A DNA stretch of 11,857 bases from Chloroflexota bacterium (GTDB lineage Bacteria > Chloroflexota > Limnocylindria > QHBO01), in assembly GCA_013820865.1 (NCBI GenBank), contig JACDHU010000023.1, forward strand, positions 1-11,857, written 5' to 3'. The notes below the pieces were generated by a model. The model was not told where the DNA came from and did not search any database. It worked only from the letters and a program-made list of their open reading frames with translations. Within the stretch, counting starts at the first letter, position 1. Each line of letters opens with the position of its first letter. The translations under genes and the position numbers were made by a program. Below are positions 1 to 11,857 of this stretch, piece after piece.

Positions 1-41
1 GGGCGAGCCTTGGCCGGTCCAGTCCTCATATCGTGGGCAGA

Positions 42-401
42 TTACTCGGCCTGAGATTCGCTCGGATCCGGAAGGGTGACCGCGCGCTGAATGCCGAGGT
101 AGGGGACAAGCGCCGCCTCGTTCGCAGCCCTGACCAGCTCCAGGCTCATCGCCGAGAACAGCGAGAGCAGGCGGTCCTGATCAGGCAAGAAGGTTGACCG
201 CAGGTAGGTGATGTGCTCGCCTCGGGCGGTAAACCGGGCGCTTGACTCCAGGAGTGCTGCCTGAAGCATCGCCAAGCCAACCTCCGTGATTCCGGGCAGG
301 CGACGCTCCACGACGAACAGGAGCATTCGATCGCCAGAGGCCTTGGCGCCGGAGGCAAGCGGCCCGGCTCGAGTAGTGCCGGGTGGTAGTTCAGTGTCCA
401 T
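42..401 (-). CDS. DUF4242 family (small nickel-binding-like) protein
   Basis: This encodes a small soluble protein of 119 residues on the reverse strand, ending at a TAA. The core, from about residue 26 on, matches my memory of the DUF4242 family: a start of the form LLFVVERRLPG, a middle ITYLRSTFLP, then an alternating helix/strand pattern ending in IQRAV. The family is a ferredoxin-like fold of about 85-95 residues; one Streptomyces member was described as nickel-binding, but the role in the cell is not settled. The first 25 residues are Gly/Ala/Pro-rich and outside the domain, so translation may really begin at the internal ATG at 324-326 (94 aa). Neither start has a good ribosome binding site. 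No signal peptide or membrane segment is visible. It points away from the other intact genes here, so it is not in an operon with them. Family call fairly firm, start uncertain. Confidence 0.7.
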   Translation of the reverse strand: MDTELPPGTTRAGPLASGAKASGDRMLLFVVERRLPGITEVGLAMLQAALLESSARFTARGEHITYLRSTFLPDQDRLLSLFSAMSLELVRAANEAALVPYLGIQRAVTLPDPSESQAE

Positions 402-446
402 GAGATCGACTCTAGGAGCCAAGCGAGCGACGCAAATCGTGACTGG

Positions 447-572
447 CTCGTAGGGGACTACGTATTTCTGGCCCTGCTCCGTGGGGCGTACCGCCGGCCC
501 CGATCGCCCCAGAGCCAGAGCTGTTGCGGCGGACGTTGGCCTGAATCCAAGAAATACGTACCGACCTACGAG
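447..572. repeat. 23-nt imperfect inverted repeat with 80-nt spacer
   Basis: The left arm (447-469) and the reverse complement of the right arm (550-572) share CTCGTAGG at the outer end and TACGTATTTCT at the inner end. Only the four bases between these blocks differ (GGAC against TCGG). Each inner block contains the palindrome TACGTA. The pair lies in the non-coding gap upstream of the reverse-strand DUF4242 gene. It could be the ends of a very small non-autonomous element, a pair of regulator sites, or a long-range RNA hairpin. No flanking target duplication is evident. Confidence 0.6.
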
Positions 573-656
573 TCCGATCCGATGGCGACTTGGGAGTTCC
601 GCTCCAGCCTTTGTGTTGCCGCAACTGCGGACACCAGGACTAGAAGGAGCGAATAC

Positions 657-836
657 GTGTCGACCCCAATCCAGACCGTTGAAGTCGACGGCCACACGCT
701 CCGCTGCCGCGTGACCGGGAGCTTTCAGCCGCTTCTCGATGCCGTGCGCGGCTACGAGGTCCTCACCTTACTGGCGCGCCTGCCGGGAGCGAACCCCTTG
801 AGTCAGTCAGCGATGGGAAAGGAAGGCCAAGCCTGA
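657..836 (+). CDS. short ORF, possible remnant of an ABC-transporter ATPase C-terminus
   Basis: A GTG-started frame of 59 codons has a strong Shine-Dalgarno GAAGGAG at 643-649, seven bases before the start. Residues about 8-39 (from VEVDGHTLRCRVTG to YEVLTLLAR) resemble the regulatory tail of ABC-2-type ATP-binding subunits, which usually runs on into a REPSLEE-type ending. Here that ending is replaced by unrelated residues, although the +1 frame reads SEPLESV, which hints at a frameshift. No Walker A, signature or Walker B motif is present upstream, so it cannot be a working ATPase. It is either a decayed fragment or a small unrelated protein. The strong ribosome binding site argues for translation; the missing domain argues for decay. 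Confidence 0.3.
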   Translation: MSTPIQTVEVDGHTLRCRVTGSFQPLLDAVRGYEVLTLLARLPGANPLSQSAMGKEGQA

Positions 837-968
837 CCTAACGCTCTCCACCTTCCACCACCCCGACGGTCGGCGTTCGCGCTTGACCGAATCGACGAGC
901 CATGGCGGCTCGCCCAAAACACAGCTCACCACGGTTCGCCGAATGTGCGGGCCAGAAGGGAACTTCCG

Positions 969-1736
969 ATGGACAACTTCTCCACCAATGCCCGCAAAGC
1001 CGACATCTCCCAACGCGTGCTCGCGCTGATCGCGGGCCTGGGGCTCCTCGGCATGGCGGTGCTCGCGCCGCTGGCCCTGTTCGGCATCCTCAACCCGCTC
1101 GTGGACACGAGTAATCCGACGGCGACCGTCGCCAACTTCCTGGAGTCCGAGGGCACGTTCCGGCTCGCCATCGCGGCGTGGCTGGTCGTCACCTTCCTCG
1201 ACGTGCTGATGGCGTGGGCACTCTACGTCATCCTCCGGCCCGTTAACGCAACCCTCGCCATGCTGGTCGGCTGGCTTCGGCTGGCGGCTGCCGCGGCGTT
1301 TCTGCCGGCGTTGGCCAACCTTCTCGACGTTGCTCAGCTGCTGGGCAGTCCCGCCGCGTCGGCTCTGCCCGCAGCCGTCGTCGAAGCACAGGTCATGGCA
1401 TCGGTCGCCTCCTTCCACAACGGCTGGGACCTCGTGCTGGCGGTCTTCGGCCTGCATCTCCTCGGCGTTGGAGCCCTCGTCTACAAGTCCATCCAGTTCC
1501 CGCGCTTCCTGGGAGTACTGGTGGTGATCGCCGGTGTCGGCTACCTGGCCGATACGTTCACCCGGATCCTGGTCCCGGACTTGGACTTCACCTTCAGCCT
1601 GTTCACCTTCGTTGGCGAGGCCCTGCTGATCGTCGCCTTCTGGTACCGGGCCATCAAGGGATTTGTCGAAGAGCCCGACAGCCACCAGGCACCCCCGGGG
1701 CCAGCCGCCGCGCAGGCAGCCCCGGTGGCTTCGTAA
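969..1736 (+). CDS. DUF4386 family integral membrane protein
   Basis: This encodes a 255-residue polytopic membrane protein. I chose ATG 969 because AAGGGA lies seven bases upstream and the protein then opens with a short polar stretch before the first helix; an in-frame GTG at 945 would add eight residues. About six membrane segments are visible, near residues 17-40, 65-88, 96-115, 145-168, 176-195 and 205-228. The order and spacing match DUF4386: a segment with FRLAIAAWLVVTFLD then LYVIL, a segment ending in GLHLLGVGALVY, then the FPRFLGVLVVIAGVGYLAD block. The last 25 residues are a Pro/Ala-rich cytoplasmic-type tail. The biochemical role of the family is unknown. The next membrane-protein gene starts 116 bases downstream on the same strand, so the two may be co-transcribed. 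The frame is intact. Confidence 0.85.
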   Translation: MDNFSTNARKADISQRVLALIAGLGLLGMAVLAPLALFGILNPLVDTSNPTATVANFLESEGTFRLAIAAWLVVTFLDVLMAWALYVILRPVNATLAMLVGWLRLAAAAAFLPALANLLDVAQLLGSPAASALPAAVVEAQVMASVASFHNGWDLVLAVFGLHLLGVGALVYKSIQFPRFLGVLVVIAGVGYLADTFTRILVPDLDFTFSLFTFVGEALLIVAFWYRAIKGFVEEPDSHQAPPGPAAAQAAPVAS

Positions 1737-1746
1737 GACCTGAGCA

Positions 1747-1786
1747 CCGCCCCGGGGCCAGGCGATTGCCGCTGGCGTCGGGGCGG
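1747..1786 (+). other. GC-rich intergenic hairpin between the two membrane-protein genes
   Basis: CCGCCCCG at 1747-1754 pairs with CGGGGCGG at 1779-1786, with an inner GCCAG (1757-1761) and CTGGC (1772-1776). The structure begins ten bases after the DUF4386 stop codon. No run of T follows, so it is not a canonical intrinsic terminator. It may limit read-through or protect the upstream message end. Confidence 0.35.
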
Positions 1787-1852
1787 CCGCAGCCACCTTC
1801 CGGACCAGCCACTACCCACGGCACTGCCGCCCATGGAAAGGACACGATTCTC

Positions 1853-2296
1853 ATGCAAATCCCGAGAGCCCACACCACGTCACCTGAGCGGGCCGCGATC
1901 ATCGCGGCGACGGGCTTTGGCGTCGTCGCGACGTTTCAGCTTCTGCTCGCCCTCGGTGCGCCGTGGGGCAGAGCCGCCCTCGGCGGCGCCAATGAGGGGA
2001 CGCTCCCGCCCGAGCTGCGGGTGGTGAGTTCGGTCTCCATGGTCATCTTCATCACTGCGGCGTTCGTCGTCCTCGGGCGTGCCGGTCACTGGGGTGAGCG
2101 CTTCGCGGGCGCCTTCCGGGTGGGGACGTGGGCCCTCGTCGGGATTCTGGCGCTCGGCGCCGTGATGAACGCTGCATCGTCGAGCCCCTGGGAGCGGTTC
2201 GGCTGGGCGCCATTCACGCTGCTCCTGGCCATGGCGACCGCCGTGGTCGCTCGCGGCCACATCGAACCGAATGCGGAGCGCCGCAGTGCTGATTGA
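1853..2296 (+). CDS. small four-helix integral membrane protein, unknown function
   Basis: This encodes 147 residues with about four membrane segments, near residues 15-38, 57-78, 91-110 and 118-136. The start at ATG 1853 is supported by AAAGGA at 1837-1842, ten bases upstream, and by the first helix then beginning after a short polar N-terminus. Recognisable conserved points are APWGRAALGG after helix 1, LPPELRVVSSVS leading into helix 2, and MNAASSSPWERF between helices 3 and 4. I remember the same pattern in uncharacterised membrane proteins of Actinobacteria and Chloroflexota, but I cannot name the family. No catalytic motif is visible. It follows the DUF4386 gene on the same strand and may share its transcript. 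The C-terminal tail is short and polar. Confidence 0.75.
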   Translation: MQIPRAHTTSPERAAIIAATGFGVVATFQLLLALGAPWGRAALGGANEGTLPPELRVVSSVSMVIFITAAFVVLGRAGHWGERFAGAFRVGTWALVGILALGAVMNAASSSPWERFGWAPFTLLLAMATAVVARGHIEPNAERRSAD

Positions 2297-2356
2297 TGAC
2301 AGACTCGCGGGTAACGAGCTGCGGAGGCCTCCCGTTCCGGCAGGAAGAGCGGAGCA

Positions 2357-3055
2357 ATGACAAAGATGACCGAGCAGATCGCGCGGTACGACGTAGTGGT
2401 CATAGGTGGCGGAGCGGCTGGCGGGCGGCGAGCAACTGAGCGCGCGGCGCATCCCTATTGCGACGGGCTCTCGCGATGAGTTGCCTGACATACCTGGCGT
2501 GCAGGAGCGGTGGGGCAAGGATCTCCTGCACTGCCCGTATTGCCACGGTGGGAGGTGCGTGACCAACCCATTGCGGTGCTCGGGACCAATCCGGTTTCCA
2601 TACCGCACGCCTTGCTCGTCCGCCAATGGTCCGACGACGTGATCTTCTTCGCTCACGTCGTGGAGCCGACTGCCGACGAACTCGCCCAGTTGGAGGTACG
2701 TAGAGTCCAGGTTGTCACCGGCAGGGTAGTGCGGCTCGTCGTTGAGGCGGACCAGCTGAGCGCTGTCGAACTGTCAGATGGCCGGGTGATCCCACGAACA
2801 GCGGTCTTCGTCCGGCCAGTGAATGCGCCTCATGCCGACGGCTTGCTGACTGGACTGGGCTGCGAAGTTGATGATGCTGGCTTCGCCATCGTTGATGCGT
2901 CGGGCCAGACCAGCACCGCCGGTGTCTGGGCAGCTGGCAACGTGGTCGACCCACGGTTCCAGGTGATCACGTCGGCCGGGGGCGGCTCTGCGGCGGCTAT
3001 CGCCATCAATGCCGACCTCGTCCGAGAAGACGTCGAGCGCCGCTCATTGGAGTAG
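2357..3055 (+). pseudogene. decayed thioredoxin-reductase-like FAD/NAD(P) oxidoreductase
   Basis: The remnant starts at ATG 2357 (AGGAAG nine bases upstream) and reads the FAD-binding start YDVVVIGGGAAG. It then jumps directly into sequence normally found some 70-85 residues later (RLAGGEQLSARR, then the block DELPDIPGV). The join changes frame, so the first frame stops at TGA 2477-2479. The second frame carries the HCPYCHG active-site-like pair of cysteines (codons 2532-2534 and 2541-2543). It then loses one base at about 2547-2551, where the family's HGWEV is broken. The third frame continues from WEVRDQP through the pyridine-nucleotide domain (VLGTNP) to the FAD-contacting GVWAAGNV near the end and stops at 3055. 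Intact relatives are about 300 residues and reduce small disulfide partners with NAD(P)H. With two lesions and most of the first FAD subdomain gone, this copy should be inactive. Confidence 0.85.
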
Positions 3056-3138
3056 CAGGTTGTCCGGTCGCGCGACCAAGCAGGAAAGGTTGACGGCGGC
3101 CACGCGCAGACTGGGGGCGATTGCCCGTCGGTGAGGCC

Positions 3139-3440
3139 GGAAATCGGAAACTCGGTCCGCGTAGTTCCACAGCCCGCTTCACCACCGACTAACGCCCAAA
3201 CGAGGTAGTCGAGTGCGGCCCGCATGTTGTGCCGCAATCCCCGATGACCGGGCTGATATAGGCCGGGTTGGGGCTATCACGCTGCGACCGGAACAAGTAT
3301 TGAGGAGTATCAGCATCGTATTCGCCGGGGATGAGTTGCGGTTCCGCCTTGGTGAACTGCTGCAACGCGCTCTTGACCGCGTTGAGGTGTGCACCCGCTC
3401 GCGCGAGCTTCGCCTTGACCTCCTTGAGGCTTCCGACCAC
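3139..3440 (-). pseudogene. frameshifted, 3'-truncated hypothetical protein gene
   Basis: On the reverse strand a GTG at 3438-3440 opens MVGSLKEVKAKLARAG, continues through GEYDADTPQYLFRSQ to SPVIGDC, and then goes out of frame near 3233-3236. In the next frame the expected continuation appears at once: HNMRAALDYLVWALV, then TEFPIS at about 3139-3156. The joined reading VIGDC-x-HNMRAALDYLVWAL matches a pattern I remember from uncharacterised proteins of some 200-270 residues in Actinobacteria and Chloroflexota (GDCLHNLRSALDHLVW). A loss of two bases explains the shift. The rest of the protein, over half, is missing, and the flavoprotein pseudogene ends 84 bases away. The function of the family is unknown. 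No good ribosome binding site precedes the GTG, so the true start may lie elsewhere. Confidence 0.65.
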
Positions 3441-3576
3441 GCGTAAAGGATACGCCCCTCACCCATCTTCCTAGTGGCACCGGCAGTGGCTCAAATTGGG
3501 TGCGCGTTCGCGTTGCCTCTCGCGCACACCCCGGTATCCTCTCGGACATGAAGGCCCGATCGTTGACCAGCTATTG

Positions 3577-3693
3577 ATGGTCGCCAAGCTCAGCGCCTAC
3601 CCCGTAGCCACGGGACCCGATCTGGCGATTGTGTTCCTCGTCGTGGTTTGCGTGTTGCTGGGCCTGTTCGTGTTGGATTGGATGCGGAACTAG
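3577..3693 (+). CDS. possible 38-residue single-pass membrane peptide
   Basis: The frame reads a short polar start (MVAKLSAYPVATGPD), one strongly hydrophobic stretch of about 18-20 residues (near residues 16-34, AIVFLVVVCVLLGLF inside it), then the polar end LDWMRN before TAG. Third codon positions are mostly G or C, as in real genes of this genome. The same frame is open upstream to 3496, so a longer product from a non-ATG start is possible. The start ATG overlaps the TGA of a nine-codon frame beginning at ATG 3548, in a TGATG arrangement that could allow coupled translation. No clear ribosome binding site precedes 3577. It could be a small membrane protein or the tail of a decayed gene. 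Confidence 0.35.
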   Translation: MVAKLSAYPVATGPDLAIVFLVVVCVLLGLFVLDWMRN

Positions 3694-4034
3694 ACCTCCG
3701 CCCTCGATCTGATCCCCGACTCGCTATCGCCATCGGGGGCGCCGCGGCGTTGGGTCATTTGCCGTCCAGGTGGGCATAAACTGGTAGATGCGCCTGCATG
3801 AGGGCCGTTTCACGCTCAAGGACTGGTAGAGAGCGCTCATTCTGCCGACTAATGCGTCGTATGCGGGCGTATGACACAACGACGTGCGGCGTTCGGACTA
3901 TTGCCGTCCAGGCGGTCATTTGACCGTTCGCGCTGCGCCAAGGGACCTAGACCACCCCTTGACTCGGAGGATCGACGGCAATGTCCGAGTGGCGGGCGCC
4001 CATGGAGAGCGCGACCCGAACGGGACCGCTTCAG
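3694..4034. other. non-coding stretch upstream of the rpoB promoter
   Basis: I see no credible gene in these 341 bases; the short open frames have no ribosome binding site and no recognisable protein. The stretch holds short repeated blocks. TTGCCGTCCAGG occurs at 3759-3770 and 3901-3912. GGTCATTTG occurs at 3753-3761 and 3914-3922. ACTGGTAGA occurs at about 3780-3788 and again at about 3822-3830. The second GGTCATTTG is part of the dyad CGGTCA-TT-TGACCG at 3913-3926, about 110 bases before the promoter's -35 box. Confidence 0.5.
3913..3926. promoter_or_regulatory. 14-bp dyad, possible operator
   Basis: CGGTCA and TGACCG form perfect six-base half-sites around a two-base centre. This is the size expected for a dimeric helix-turn-helix regulator, but I do not recognise the sequence as a known operator. 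It sits about 110 bases upstream of the rpoB -35 box, rather far for direct repression. A dyad this short can arise by chance. Confidence 0.2.
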
Positions 4035-4062
4035 TTGACGAAGCGGGGGACGCTGCTATACT
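4035..4062 (+). promoter_or_regulatory. housekeeping sigma-70-type promoter of rpoBC
   Basis: TTGACG (4035-4040) and TATACT (4057-4062) are each one base from consensus and are separated by 16 bases. Transcription would start near 4069, giving a leader of about 44 bases before rpoB. This is the best promoter-like sequence I saw in the window, and its position directly ahead of rpoB supports independent transcription of the polymerase genes. The short leader leaves little room for the long regulatory leaders found upstream of rpoB in some bacteria. Confidence 0.75.
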
Positions 4063-4112
4063 CCTCGTTCGCGTGTCCGCATCCCACCATGCCCTCTTTG
4101 AGGAGTCCCTGA

Positions 4113-7592
<3,480 letters not shown>

Positions 7593-7596
7593 CCTC

Positions 7597-7621
7597 GCAC
7601 CGTGGCACCGGGGACGGTGCC
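7597..7621 (+). other. competing hairpins in the rpoB-rpoC gap
   Basis: GCACCGT (7597-7603) can pair with ACGGTGC (7614-7620). Alternatively GGCACC (7604-7609) can pair with GGTGCC (7616-7621). The two stems share bases and exclude each other. No T-run follows, so this is not a standard terminator; it begins five bases after the rpoB stop codon. A further small stem, GCGGC (7688-7692) with GCCGC (7698-7702), lies just ahead of the rpoC ribosome binding site. Processing, message protection or adjustment of the rpoB:rpoC ratio are possible roles. The remaining gap holds no gene. Confidence 0.4.
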
Positions 7622-7723
7622 GCGCGTGTCCCACCCATCGGTCCATCCTGAGCTGGGGTCTGGTCCACCCCGGCAACGAGCGCAGCAGCGGCGCACAGCC
7701 GCCGCAGGAGTTCCACGCCGCTC

Positions 7724-11857
<4,134 letters not shown>

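Noticed and set aside
42..695. Long reverse-strand frame of 217 codons covering the DUF4242 gene
   Set aside because: Only the part below 401 has family features; the upstream half crosses the inverted repeat and has no recognisable protein, so the shorter start was used.
896..912. Hairpin CGAGCC / GGCTCG before the DUF4386 gene, considered as a terminator
   Set aside because: The stem is only six base pairs and is followed by CCCAAAAC rather than a T-run on the coding strand.
807..1796. Reverse-strand frame of 329 codons opposite the DUF4386 gene
   Set aside because: Its translation is a compositionally odd, Asp/Glu/Gln/His/Arg-rich antisense shadow, while the forward frame has a ribosome binding site and clear membrane helices.
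2510..3055. Intact 181-codon gene starting at the GTG at 2510
   Set aside because: Its first dozen residues are out-of-frame sequence; true similarity begins only after the frameshift at about 2547-2551, so it is part of the flavoprotein pseudogene.
3775..3835. Two tRNA D-arm-like segments (ACTGGTAGATGCGC and ACTGGTAGAGAGCGC)
   Set aside because: No matching acceptor stem, anticodon stem or T-loop consensus follows either one, so no tRNA gene or clear tRNA remnant can be supported.

Overview
The window looks like a chromosomal segment of a high-GC bacterium of the Terrabacteria type. RpoB and RpoC resemble their actinobacterial and Chloroflexota counterparts: RpoC opens with MLEVNNFD and carries a helical insert after the segment YVVTRVDE, as actinobacterial RpoC does. 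Together with the DUF4386 and DUF4242 genes, I lean towards a soil or freshwater Chloroflexota lineage (Limnocylindria/Ellin6529-like). That assignment is inference from remembered family features and was not tested by any search.

Positions 1-4034 hold an accessory, partly decayed region. It contains, in order: a reverse-strand DUF4242 (small nickel-binding-like) gene; a 23-nt inverted repeat around an 80-nt spacer; a short ORF that resembles the C-terminal tail of an ABC-transporter ATPase; two intact polytopic membrane-protein genes on the + strand (a DUF4386 protein and a 147-residue four-helix protein); and two clear pseudogenes. The first pseudogene is a thioredoxin-reductase-like flavoprotein with an internal deletion and a frameshift. 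The second is a reverse-strand hypothetical gene with a frameshift and a missing 3' half. A possible 38-residue single-helix membrane peptide follows, then about 340 bases of non-coding DNA with short repeated blocks and one dyad.

Positions 4035-11857 hold the transcription core: a near-consensus housekeeping promoter, rpoB (1159 aa), a 131-nt intercistronic gap with competing hairpins, and rpoC (at least 1378 aa, running off the window's right edge). Their products form the two-jaw catalytic centre of RNA polymerase. The usual upstream neighbours rplJ and rplL are absent; rpoBC has its own promoter directly behind the decayed segment, which suggests a rearrangement breakpoint.

I did not find a convincing new multi-gene system. 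The points most worth a second look are the roughly 185-residue helical insert in RpoC, the natural Asn at the rifampicin-pocket position 526 (E. coli numbering) of RpoB, the separation of rpoBC from the ribosomal-protein genes, and the inverted repeat at 447-572.
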